Below, piece after piece: positions 11,299 to 20,837 of a stretch of DNA of 64,000 bases (positions are counted from its first letter, which is position 1; each line of letters starts with the position of its first letter). Location: contig JARFJB010001974.1 of the NCBI GenBank assembly GCA_036346205.1, positions 792,501-856,500 of the forward strand, in the 5' to 3' direction. The DNA is from Vesta saturnalis. Lineage: Eukaryota > Arthropoda > Insecta > Coleoptera > Lampyridae. The position numbers and the translations under genes are program-made. The notes under the pieces are model-generated. The model made no database searches. It was not told where the DNA came from and was given only the letters and a program-made list of their open reading frames with translations.

Positions 11299-12530
11299 GG
11301 TGTCCGGTGAGGAACTGTACAAACTGAAATGGTATGTTCCTTGGGTCAATTTAAGTAAAAAAAGTCCCATAAACATAGGTCTGATTCGCAATAGTTACCC
11401 AGATACAAGCGTTTAAAGTTTATAAATGATCACATATTTTTCAAAACAAAACCGAAACAATCTGTCATTTATTCGTTTGTGTTCTAATAATGACAAAGTG
11501 GATTGTAGTAAATTAAGTGTAATTTAAATTTAAAATGCCTTTTCAATTTTCTAACGAAGAGTATGCTGACATCATTTACATTTATGGATTTTGTGATGGA
11601 AATGCGAGAGCTGCCGTTAGGGAATATGAACGAAGATTTCCCAACAGGAGGATTCCAAATCACCAAACCTTTTCTTCTGTGTTTCAACACGTTCGAACTC
11701 ATGGTTCATTTCCATCAGTTTCAATAAGATCTGATCGTCCTGTGAAGTTAAATGTGAATGAGCAAGAAAACATTCTACAGATGGTTGATCGGAGTCCAGG
11801 GTTGAGTGTTAGAAGAATTTCTTCTCGAACGGGAGTCCCCCGTATGTCAGTATGGCAAACATTACATGATGGGCTTTTGTATCCCTATCATACACAAAAC
11901 GTTCAGCACCTTGAACCTGGAGATTTTGCTTTGCGGTTGAATTTCTGCCAGTGGCTACAAGAAAATCCACAACTAGTTCCATTCATTTTATTTAGTGACG
12001 AGGCGCAATTTACTAGAGATGGAGTGAACAATACACGCAATTCTCATTTGTGGTCAGATGAAAATCCACATGGTACAACAGAAGCTAACTTTCAGCGCAG
12101 ATTTTCTGTGAATGTATGGTGTGGTATGATTGACGATCAACTTATTGGACCTTTTTGTTTGAGGAACGTCTTACAGAAGAAGCATATGCTAACTTTTTGC
12201 GGAATGAATTGCTACCGCTTTTGGAAGAAATACCTTTACTAACAAGACAACAAATGTTTCTTCAACAAGATGGGGCTCCTCCCCATTTTAGTCGACAGGT
12301 GATAGAATATCTAAATGTTGCTTACCCTAATAGGTGGATTAGGCGTGGAGGTCCGCCCAATTGACTAATAATAATTACTTTTGAAAAAATATGTGATCCT
12401 TTATAAACTTTAAACGCTTGTATCTGGGTAACTATTGCGAATCAGACCTATGTTTATGGGACTTTTTTACTTAAATTGACCCAAGGAACATACCATTTCA
12501 GTTTGTACAGTTCCTCACCGGACACCCTGT
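11295..12530 (+). mobile_element. Short mariner-type transposon with about 150-bp terminal inverted repeats
   Basis: Left TIR 11295-11444 and right TIR about 12380-12530 are close inverted copies, starting ACAGGGTGTCCGGTGAGGAA. TA dinucleotides flank both sides. The element contains one transposase pseudogene (11535-12364) and is internally deleted at the 3' side of that gene. Confidence 0.9.
11535..12364 (+). pseudogene. Mariner/IS630-superfamily transposase, frameshifted and C-terminally deleted
   Basis: The first frame (11535 to about 12170) begins at an ATG just inside the left TIR. It carries the N-terminal helix-turn-helix region (DGNARAAVREYERRFPNR, SVRRISSRTGVPRMSVWQTL) and the first catalytic Asp in LFSDEAQFTRDG, followed by HLWSDENPH. 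The frame shifts near 12160, and the second frame holds the second catalytic Asp in QQDGAPPHFSRQ. The gene stops just after a GGP sequence at 12364, so the SPDLTPLD block with the third acidic residue seen in its relatives here (for example at 49500) is missing. The product would cut and paste the element by recognising its TIRs; this copy cannot. Both breaks are seen directly. Confidence 0.85.
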
Positions 12531-12633
12531 ATATATATTCTATTCTGAAAATATTCTACCGAATACCACGCGTGCATCAAAATTAATCAGATAATCCTGA
12601 AAAAAGCATTGTTTCCTTAAGGAAACCACATTC

Positions 12634-12716
12634 GTTGGTTTTCTCTGTTGGTTAAAAGAAGAGCCCTCCTTCCTCGGAATCGGGCTATTTTAACTTAACC
12701 AACAGAGAAAACCAAC
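12634..12716. repeat. Perfect 22-bp inverted repeat (hairpin)
   Basis: The arms 12634-12655 and 12695-12716 are perfect inverted copies around a 39-nt loop. The loop itself contains an AGCCC/GGGCT pair, and the outside adds a partial GGAAAC/GTTTCC pair. RNA from either strand could fold into an extended hairpin. It may be a small MITE; no target duplication was seen. Confidence 0.8.
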
Positions 12717-13499
12717 TCATGCAGTTTCCAGGCAACACAGCTTTTTCCCGGAGTATTGATAATTTTGGTCACACTAGTGGTATTGTACATTAAAATTTAA
12801 TTTTAAATACATACATTTTCTTTATGAAGTTTTTTATTGTAAAGCGAAATAAATGTAAATACTAAATATACGTATAATTGAAAATGCTGAATTCAAATTC
12901 AAATTCAATACAATTTATTCATATTATGGTACAATTGTTGATTATGGGAATATTAACAGTTTTAGTCGACTGCTCAGGCGAGGTAGCCTCTTCAGCCGGT
13001 TAATTACATAGTTTTTTTTTGTGATATAATTACATTTCATTTTTTAAGAGTTTATAGCATGTATAGCATGTTATACGTAATGTGTAGGCAAAAAAAGAAA
13101 AAAAAAACATGTTTAATTTGGATTTATGTCACTTAATTTAGTAGTATTTCATTTATTCTACGAGGATCGTTGTGGGCGGGACTGGTGGGTGGTGTTTCCT
13201 TAAATCAAGTGGGCTGGTCTCTCGGAGCACCAAAACGGATCGGCATCTCGGGCTTCGGTATAGCGTCTTGTGGGTGTTACCTGTAGTGAAGAGAAAAGAT
13301 TATTAGTATTAATTATTATTATGTGCTTGTTAATTGAATTTTATGTATTGTATAAGTGATGGTTTGATGTGAATTTTGAGTAGCGAGTTATAGATTGTGT
13401 TAGAATGCAAAATTTAATGTATTAATACTGTTAGCTATAGTTATCCCGGCATCCGTACTCATCGCCGTTCCGGAGGTATTTACACGAAAAGGGCAAACA
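12717..13499. other. No gene recognised
   Basis: AT-rich sequence with a short direct AATTCAAATTC repeat near 12890. The last 250 bases become GC-richer and may be the truncated 3' side of the gag-like remnant that follows on the minus strand. Confidence 0.35.
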
Positions 13500-14650
13500 C
13501 CTCCAGACCGTGTGTGAGGATTACTCACCACAGGTCAGTCGCAGTTTGTGTCGAAGCTAAGACGTCTGGCACCTGTTGGACGACAGGTAGGACCTTCGCC
13601 ATATCTAAGCCTCCGTGGACGCCGAGAACAGCGACGAATCCTAAAGCGGGATTTTTTACGTCTGCGGCTTTCACCGCATCCGGTTTGGCGTAACTTCTGG
13701 CTTCTGACGCTGCGGGAGACGTGCGTACCTGGGGCAACCCCTGAAGTTGGCCGGATCATCACCACCACAGTTTACGCACATTGCCCGATCCGTACCGGGT
13801 TTGGTGCACTCACTAGAGTAGTGGTGTACTGCACACTTGGTACAGCGTGCCGCCGCTCTAGAGCAACGCTATGCGTGACAGAATCCCTGGCACCGGTGAC
13901 ACTGCCCGATGTCTGGTCTCCGCCTCAAGTTTTCAATGGAGACACGTAGAACCACTTTGGACGAACGTTCCCTCTTTGCCTGATAGGTATGGTACGGTGT
14001 ACCATACTTGTCCATATATCGCATTAGCCTGTCACGATCCTTGGCAGTGGCAGGCTGGATCCGGTACCCCTCGGCGATTGCCTTCACACGTGTGAAGACG
14101 ATCCCTCGGTAGTCCAATTCGCGGGGGAAGGCAACCTAGCTCTCCCTCTCACGAAGGATTACTGGTGGCACCCTCTCTCTGGCAGCGGGAAGCTCTTCTA
14201 CGTCCGGGCGATCCCTGGAGTCAGCGAAGGTCTCGAACGCGTTGATCCCCGTTGTGGGCGTGGCCGGGTGGTCACTTGATGGTTTCTTCGGCTTCTTCCT
14301 CCGGAGCCGGAACTCGTCGGACGGTGGTGATTCTTCTTCTGCACAAACGTGCATTGATGCTGCTGGAAGCGGTGTAGTAGCAATCTCTTCTTCCGTTCTC
14401 TTTAGTTCTCTCTTCTTTTTTCTCTTGCTCTACTTAGGATTGTCTTCCACGAGGGCACGAACGGGACCTGCTCATTGGTCAGCACGACTTCATTGGATAC
14501 AGGGAAAGACTCGAGCTCGTAACAACTCCGAACAGCATACGGGTGTCGTTGTTGACACGGTGACTCTCTACCTGGCATCGTGAAAACGGCGCAGGTAGCA
14601 GAACATAGCGCACGGCTGAACTTTTAACAAGGTACGGTTACAATGTCAAA
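13500..14650 (-). pseudogene. LINE ORF1 (gag-like, zinc-knuckle) remnant
   Basis: Read on the minus strand from about 14600, a basic Pro/Ser-rich N-terminus (FRLRRKKPKKPSSDHPATP) leads to a conserved central block (DYRGIVFTRVKAIAEGY, DRDRLMRYMDKYGTPYHTY). Zinc-knuckle pieces follow: CHRCQGFCHA near 13880 and, in another frame, further Cys/His-spaced segments to about 13740. This is the layout of the nucleic-acid-binding ORF1 protein of Jockey-type LINEs. The frame changes several times. GC content is distinctly higher than in the surrounding DNA. No ORF2 follows, so only the 5' portion of the element is present. Family inferred from architecture. Confidence 0.6.
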
Positions 14651-14751
14651 GCGCGATGTCCACTGATCTGCTTGCAGACAGCGAATGAATGCAAAAGTTG
14701 AAGCTGTATTATCGATATAATAGAAGCGGGCGGCTTTGGTATTTTTTTTTA

Positions 14752-15072
14752 GGTTAATATCTATTTAGGTCTATTAATCTATATCTGACATGAAGTTTTA
14801 AACGTCATTCTGACATAGATTATTGTTTTTGTTTTTACAATGTTGCCTGTTTTGGTTATGAACGTATAAAAAAGAGGTTGTATAGTTATCCCAAAAAAAT
14901 TTAAATTATAATTATTTGATTACTTTTAAGTTCTAGACGTTTATTAACCTCTGTCTGTCATAAAGTGCTAAATGTCTGTTTGACATAGATCATCGTTTTT
15001 GGGTTTACAATGTTGCCTATTTTTGTAATTAACTTCTTATAAGAGAGGTTGCATAATTATCCTAAAAAACTT
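14752..15072. repeat. Tandem duplication, about 145 bp, diverged
   Basis: About 14752-14896 and 14930-15072 share TGACATAGATTAT/CATCGTTTTTG, TTTACAATGTTGCCT and AGAGAGGTTG blocks in the same order and orientation, with many differences. Confidence 0.6.
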
Positions 15073-17135
15073 ATTTCATTTCTTTTAATTTCCATTTTGT
15101 AGGTTGGAAGGTCGTGTGGTGTTCCACACCAGATATTTTTTCTTGAATTTAAAGATTGTCTAGCTTTTCAATTATGGAAAGTAATTTCAAATTACACTTT
15201 TATGGGCAGGGTACTTTGGGGCACCACAGTATATTTTTCGCATTGGCAAAAAGGTATTGCAAAAGACTGTTAACAACAATCTCAGTTAAAACAACAATAG
15301 CAAATTAGAAACTAATAACGGCAAAAATCAAACGGCACACACGATAAAAACAAATTTTGAAAATAATTATTAATGATATGTGTCTAAAATGTTGTCCATT
15401 TTGTTCACATTAATATATGTATTTGTTTATTTATTAGTGACCGAAATATGAACATATATAAGCCCATTTATGGTGTGCAAATAATATACGTAGGATGCTT
15501 TAAATTTTTCATTATAATAGTAGTGTACAGTGTGTCCCATTTTTTATGTTTTTTCAAGATATGAGTGAAGACGGAAAGATGTTCTCCTAATAGTGGTAGC
15601 TTACTTACTTTCGATTCAGATAAAACTGACAATATTTTCATGAAAATGCGGACATTTAAGTTGTCTAAAAAAATAGATACCAATGTTATAATGTGCGAAA
15701 AGCTTTAAAAGAGGTATATTGAATGAGGTGAAAATATGTAGTATTCTATTAAATAAACAAGTTTCGAAAAATATAACGTTTATTTCAAAATTAATTACCC
15801 GATAGAAATCTGCCTAAAAAGCTTTACCAATATCAGCAATTGCCTCTTTGATACCGTTTAAAATAATCGATAACTCTGTCTTAATGCTTGCATCCATCTC
15901 TACTGTGTAGAATTACTAAATCTTTAACAATCAGGTCAATTCGCTTAATAGATGGCCAATTAAAACTCTAGAACTTAATAACTTAGCTAACATACTACAA
16001 TAAAATGGGTTTCTTTCCACAAATCACCAATAAAATTATTAATCGTAATACAAGAGGAAATAATAGAATAAAACCAAGAAGCTACTTACTTTAAGGAGTG
16101 TAACTGATGTTGTAGCAAATAAATTTCCCAAAACAGAATTCCGAATAATGTTTAAACCGTATACTGCTGTATAACAAAAAAACCGCTAAAGATAAAATGT
16201 GTGCACAATATATATGAGATTCATGTAATGATTGTCGGGCAAATCAGTAGGGAACAGAGTACAAGAGGCCAAGAACACACATTAACCATTAAACAATATC
16301 CTGCATCCAAATAATTAGCATCACATCACCTCGAAACTGACTACAACATTAACGTTAACGGGACAAAATTAATTGCTTCAACATGTACGTTACAAGCCAG
16401 GATTATAAGAGACGCCATTGAAACTGAGAAAGTCTTTCGGCTTTAAACAAACGAGGTGATGGCTCTAGAATATAAGCAATATGTAAACCTCTAATAAGTC
16501 GAATTAAACCAGATAGTACCAATAATCATCAAAACTGTACATTACTGCTCAAAACCATTTCCAAACAGTAGCTTTAGTGCATTATCTACAACCCGCAGCT
16601 GAACACAAATATTAAAATCTAAAGCTAATCAAGTGACTTGACATTTATTGCCGATCAACGTTTATATACTTATATTCTTAAACAAGGTAGTAAAGATTAA
16701 GTACCGCAAGGTAATTTATAAAAGTTTTTACTATACTGCACGAGGTTACATCCAGAAATGTCTTTGAGGTACGAGCATTATTATCTCGGTAACGGTAACA
16801 AATACGAAGTTGCTTAATTGGAGCAAAGTTGTGTAATCCAATCTTGAATTAAATGCGTCTTCGAAAATTTAAATATTCTGAACCGTGTCGGAAATATTCA
16901 GAAAAAAAACAAAAATTTAAATTTTTGTTTTTAGTTTTTCATGCGCTATTATTTTTAAATTTATGAAAAAACAAACTGCATTAATAAGAATACTCTTAAT
17001 CTCCATAAGATGGTACTACTGGTGTTTCGTTTTCGGGATACCAACAATTAATTTTTTTAAATACAACCCTGAATTTTTATTTTTTTTTTTTTACCGTCAG
17101 AAAGCATAATAACCATAAACAACCTAAACTTTATT
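15073..17135. other. No gene recognised (AT-rich)
   Basis: Nothing identifiable. A CAGTGTGTCCCAT near 15528 resembles a mariner end, but I found no partner. Confidence 0.4.
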
Positions 17136-17260
17136 AATCTTTTCACCAAAACGTCCGATACGGTCCTAAATACTAATATTAGTGGGTTTTACATTTACAT
17201 AATAATGATAAATGAGTAGAAGATATGCATGCTATTTAATTATTTTAAATGTAATCCTAA
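17136..17260. repeat. Left member of an inverted pair flanking the Polinton region
   Basis: Blocks AATCTTTTCACC and AATGAGTAGAAGATATGC lie here in the same order as in the reverse complement of about 35030-35140. The match between the blocks is poor. Confidence 0.5.
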
Positions 17261-17852
17261 AGCAGTAATGTTGAACAATTCATTATTACTTGAAGCCTTA
17301 TAAGCTTCTGTTTATTTTCTTTGGCCATACTCCTTGGCTTTTTCAGAATACAAAAAATATGCAATAAACAATTTTGGTGTACGGTTGGTTTACAAACAAT
17401 TAATTACACACTGTGGGCCAAATTAGGTTGGAACATAATTTCCACTATAATAACTTTTTTGCTTGTTAATGCATTTTAATGATTTTTGGATATGATATTT
17501 GTCAAGATGTTCTTGTTATCACTTTAAAATAAAACCTACTAATTTTGGCCAGGACCGTAGTTACGGCGATTTCATTAAATCGGTGCGGTTAAGCTCGTTG
17601 CAAAAACGAATTGCACTATTTACCAGCCGACCAGTATTTTTTTAAGAAGGACATTTATGGGGAAAGAATGTCTGAAAATATTAATATTGTGAAACCAAAA
17701 CCTGAAAAAGGGCGATTTTTTTTGTGGGACGGCATTAAGTAATAACAATTCAGACAGAGAGTGCCTCATTACTTTCATTAAGGTTGCTTTGGAATCAAAC
17801 ATTTGTCAAATATTTGACATTTCAGAACCTGTTTAGTTTTAAATAAGCAGAC

Positions 17853-18721
17853 ATGGTTCTGTCTTTGGAAGATAAAATTTTGATTAAAGAATTAGTGGAA
17901 ACGAATATGGGTGCACGAAAAATACTTAAAATGTTTCCAGAAAAAAGCTGGAAGTTAAGTACCGTAAATTATTTTTTGAAACATTATCGCGAAAATAGAA
18001 ATATTCAAATTAAGGCGAGTCGTGGTTGGAAAAGAAGTGGACGTTGTCAAGACAATCTTTTAAGAGTTCGGCAAATTGTCGAAAATGCCAATCCATCGGA
18101 TGTGGTAAGTTCAAGAATCACAAGAATGAAGCGAACCACACTGCGAAGATCTACAAAAAAGTGTATTTCCTTCTGAGAAAATTTCGTAGCAGGGAAGATA
18201 TCTCAAAAATTTAGTTTTCTTGCGAAAAAATCTTTTTTTTACGTCAACTAAAGAATGCCCAAAATAACAGGGTTTACTCAACTGCTGAAAAAAAGCGCGA
18301 GATTCCATTGGATAGCCTTTTAATTCCAGGGTTACATTTTGCAGAGTCTGTCATGGTGTCATTGGCTGTTTCTATATCAGCAGAAACCAGCGTTATCTTT
18401 ATCGAGAAAAGTGTCAACATAGATTCAGAAGTCTACCAACAGCATATGCTTGCAAATTTTCTTTACGGAATTGAAAATATAAGTGATAATTATTGCTGTC
18501 AACAAGACGGAGCCCCCTCTCAGACTTCCCGCAGCACAATAAGATTTTTACAAAAAATTTGCCCAGAAATTATTTGGCCGCCTAACAGCCCTGGCTGAAG
18601 ATCCGATTACTGCATATGTGGAATTCTGGAAACCATGGTTTATGCGAATTCCAATATTACAATTAACGATTTAAAAAATAGAATTATTTATTGCTGGGAT
18701 AGGTTTAATCAACGCAAGTAG
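17853..18721 (+). pseudogene. Decayed Tc1/mariner-superfamily transposase
   Basis: It starts at an ATG (17853) with a helix-turn-helix N-terminus (LEDKILIKELVETNMGARKI, FLKHYRENRNIQIKA). After about 18170 the frame breaks. The block expected to carry the first catalytic Asp is missing or scrambled (18180-18260). A second open frame (18308-18598) includes QQDGAPSQTSR, with the second catalytic Asp, and WPPNSPG, where Gly replaces the usual Asp. Another frame change carries the C-terminal tail to a stop at 18719-18721. The Polinton left region begins immediately after this stop, so the transposon's own 3' end is absent. It is a different transposase lineage from the DGAPPH/SPDLTPLD copies elsewhere in the window. 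Confidence 0.75.
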
Positions 18722-18747
18722 TAATAGTAAGCCGATCCTGGACCAGT

Positions 18748-19313
18748 TCAAGGTCACCCATGTAAATCTTATGGGGATTTATTTCAAGGTCGAGTGAGTT
18801 TTCTCGTTATGCCAGAACGCGCTCCACGTCTCAAGCATGTTTTTGGCGGGGGATTTAAATTTTTGGAGTCACTCGCCCTCTGGTGGTGAAATCGGAAGCT
18901 TTTGGAGCTCAAGGTCAAACTTTAAGCGGGAGATTTAAAATGTAGTTGGTCAAGGTCAAAGCTAAAAATAGAAGTTGCAAGGTAATCATAAATCAAAAAT
19001 CGTTTTGAAGGTCAAAGGTTATTGACTTACGGTGGTGTCATATTTCTTAGAAATATAAGGTCAAGGTGAAAAGCTAAAAATAGAAGTTGCAAGGTAATCA
19101 TAAATCTAAAAATAGTTTTCAAGGTCAAAGGTTATTGACATACGCTGGTGTCATATTTCTTAGAAAAATAAAAAGGTCAAGGTGAAAAGCTAAAAATAGA
19201 AATTGCAAGGTAATCATAAATCTAAGAATATAATTTTCAAGCTCAAACTTTTTAGCGGGAAATATAAATTTTTGGAGCTGATCATCATCATATTATATTT
19301 CTAGTCAAGGTCA
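18748..19313 (+). promoter_or_regulatory. Array of TCAAGGTCA nuclear-receptor half-sites
   Basis: Five perfect TCAAGGTCA sites (18748, 18909, 18950, 19119, 19305) and near matches (18784 TCAAGGTCG, 19006 TGAAGGTCA, 19061 and 19177 TCAAGGTGA) all lie on one strand within 570 bp, upstream of the TATA box at 19374. TCAAGGTCA is the known extended monomer site of FTZ-F1/NR5A and ERR-type receptors. Regulation by such receptors is an inference. Confidence 0.6.
18953..19305. repeat. Three tandem copies of a roughly 110-bp unit
   Basis: Copies start at about 18953, 19059 and 19174. They share AGCTAAAAATAGAAGTTGC, AGGTAATCATAAATC and, in the first two, GGTGTCATATTTCTTAGAAA. The third diverges in its second half. 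They lie within the half-site array near the left end of the element. Confidence 0.85.
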
Positions 19314-19373
19314 AAAGTAGGTATTTAACAAGTTTAAGCATGTTGTAATATGTAGTCAAGGACGCATATTTCT

Positions 19374-19410
19374 TATATAAATTGCAGTGAGCTGTATGTT
19401 GAGATCAGTC
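19374..19410 (+). promoter_or_regulatory. TATA box and arthropod initiator
   Basis: TATATAA at 19374-19380 and ATCAGTC with its A at 19407, 33 bp apart, match the arthropod core promoter (TATA plus TCAGT initiator). The ATG at 19432 follows 25 nt after the predicted start. Confidence 0.75.
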
Positions 19411-19431
19411 TGCAACACGTAATTGTTAAAT

Positions 19432-19731
19432 ATGGAATTAACAGGGTTAAATCAAAGCACCTATTGCAAACCCTTTAAAAATGCGTGCGAGCTCGATATA
19501 TCGAGAAAGTATAAAGTAATGAATATGGATATAATTAATACTAAGTATGGTGAACGTATAGTGATAGAAACGGGTGATTTTAAATGTGTATTGCCGGAAC
19601 GCTTTTATGTGTATTTCAAAAAAGAAGAAACACGAATTGAAGAATTTAAAACACTCCTAAACACGAAGGATGTGTTTATAAGTAGTTTGGGTGCAGCTGG
19701 CAAAACAACAAACATAACATTTTCTTTTTAA
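19432..19731 (+). CDS. Small TKYG-motif protein of the Polinton (possible OB-fold nucleic-acid binder)
   Basis: An intact frame of 99 residues, starting at the first ATG after the predicted transcription start (MELTGLNQ...); the frame is open a little upstream but only from a TTG. The middle carries SRKYKVMNMDIINTKYG, then a short acidic stretch and VLPERFYVYF, an alternating pattern of beta strands with a TKYG turn. Similar short proteins are common beside arthropod Polinton genes as far as I recall, and the pattern suggests a small OB-like single-strand DNA-binding fold, which would fit DNA replication. This is low-certainty inference: there are no catalytic residues, no signal peptide and no membrane segment. 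It is the first gene of the element, downstream of the half-site array. Confidence 0.6.
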   Translation: MELTGLNQSTYCKPFKNACELDISRKYKVMNMDIINTKYGERIVIETGDFKCVLPERFYVYFKKEETRIEEFKTLLNTKDVFISSLGAAGKTTNITFSF

Positions 19732-19823
19732 TAGTAGCACCCCCACCATATGTAAAATTGAAATACTAGAATTATTTTCTTAAACAGTGTTTAGTCATAG
19801 TGAAATTGTGAGCAAGTAAAGTC

Positions 19824-20765
19824 ATGCAAGTAGCAATAAAATCATTTCTGGAACGATCGAAACTCAGAAGTTCACCGTTATATATGGATACCCCACATCA
19901 TTGCAGTAACAATCTGAATAATAATTTAACATTTTGTTGTTGGTGCTGTCAAAATAGTGATGGTAGTAGTAAAAATGAAGAGAAACATGATGAAGGTTAT
20001 TCTTCTGCTAAGACTGACTGGACATCATCATCATCATCATTTCAATACAAGGATGAAGTGTATAAACAAGCAGCTAAGGAATACTTAATCGATTGTACTT
20101 ATTATAAACTATCGAACGATACTCATCATGCAAAACATCTGGAAATTGGATACAGTACACACCTCAACCTTGCACCAGTGGTGCGTATTGGGTGTGGTAA
20201 TTGTGATCAAAGCAATAATGTAGTGTTGGATATGAAGGAATGGAATGAGCTTCTAAGATGGTATTCATATGTAGAATTACAATTTTTCCGATCCCAAGAA
20301 ATTGAAAATAAAATTGATTGGTCAAATGTAAACGAAGAAGAAGATATAATCTATAATCAACATTATGAATCTCTATCTAGTAATCTTGGTATTTATTACA
20401 ATTGGGAATTAATTAAAGGATATGACAGAATTTTGAAAACTGTTATGATAGAAAATTACAAGTGCTGTTCTTGCACATTCAACTCACATAGTATAGAAGA
20501 ACTATTCAATTTAAAGGATATAGTAAGCTATAGATTGGAATTTCTTGAATCTTACAATCTGGTGTGTTTTTATGAAAAGTTCATACAGCAAGTTGTTGAC
20601 TACCGTCGTTTTCGTGAGAAAGAATTCGGTGGTGGTGATGATGATATTTATAAAGATATTGATGATGTTATAAATGCTAAGTATAATATTAATTCACATA
20701 ACACTGTATGTTTAATGGAAATTTTGTATTATCGTCCTGCTTATCTAATGTATAACATTTACTGA
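19824..20765 (+). CDS. Cys-rich 313-residue orphan protein of the Polinton
   Basis: An intact frame starting MQVAIKSFLERSK. I do not recognise the family. The N-terminal third has a Cys cluster (FCCWCCQNSDG, residues about 36-46) and a low-complexity Ser run near residue 70. The middle has GCGNCDQSNN (about residue 122), and a CCSCTFNSHS stretch lies near residue 217. These spaced Cys pairs could bind zinc. The rest is rich in Tyr, Asn and acidic residues, with YYNWELIKGYDRILKT-like helical segments. No signal peptide or membrane helix is evident. It lies 92 bp after the previous gene, and no clear TATA box separates them. Being open over 942 bp in a decaying element is notable. A regulatory or host-interaction role is only a guess from position and lack of homology. 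Confidence 0.65.
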   Translation: MQVAIKSFLERSKLRSSPLYMDTPHHCSNNLNNNLTFCCWCCQNSDGSSKNEEKHDEGYSSAKTDWTSSSSSFQYKDEVYKQAAKEYLIDCTYYKLSNDTHHAKHLEIGYSTHLNLAPVVRIGCGNCDQSNNVVLDMKEWNELLRWYSYVELQFFRSQEIENKIDWSNVNEEEDIIYNQHYESLSSNLGIYYNWELIKGYDRILKTVMIENYKCCSCTFNSHSIEELFNLKDIVSYRLEFLESYNLVCFYEKFIQQVVDYRRFREKEFGGGDDDIYKDIDDVINAKYNINSHNTVCLMEILYYRPAYLMYNIY

Positions 20766-20803
20766 ATAAAGAAATAACTATGATTTGTTTTTCTCAATTT
20801 AGG

Positions 20804-20837
20804 TATAAATACCCCCTTCTATCCATCCATGTAAACA
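20804..20837 (+). promoter_or_regulatory. TATA box upstream of the phospholipase gene
   Basis: GTATAAATAC at 20803-20812 lies about 34 bp before the ATG at 20838, implying a very short leader. An earlier ATG at 20829 is followed at once by a stop codon (ATGTAA). Confidence 0.55.

Noticed and set aside
11170..11391. Minus-strand open frame with a long Tyr-Ile repeat
   Set aside because: It reads through the (TA)n microsatellite and a transposon end; the repeat creates the open frame. The same applies to frames at 43611-44009 and 43909-44091.
13548..13949. 133-residue plus-strand frame
   Set aside because: It is the opposite strand of the zinc-knuckle gag-like remnant, which shows family motifs; the plus-strand product has none.
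18953..19305. Terminal inverted repeat of the Polinton
   Set aside because: The units are direct repeats, and I found no inverse copy near 32.5-34.5 kb.
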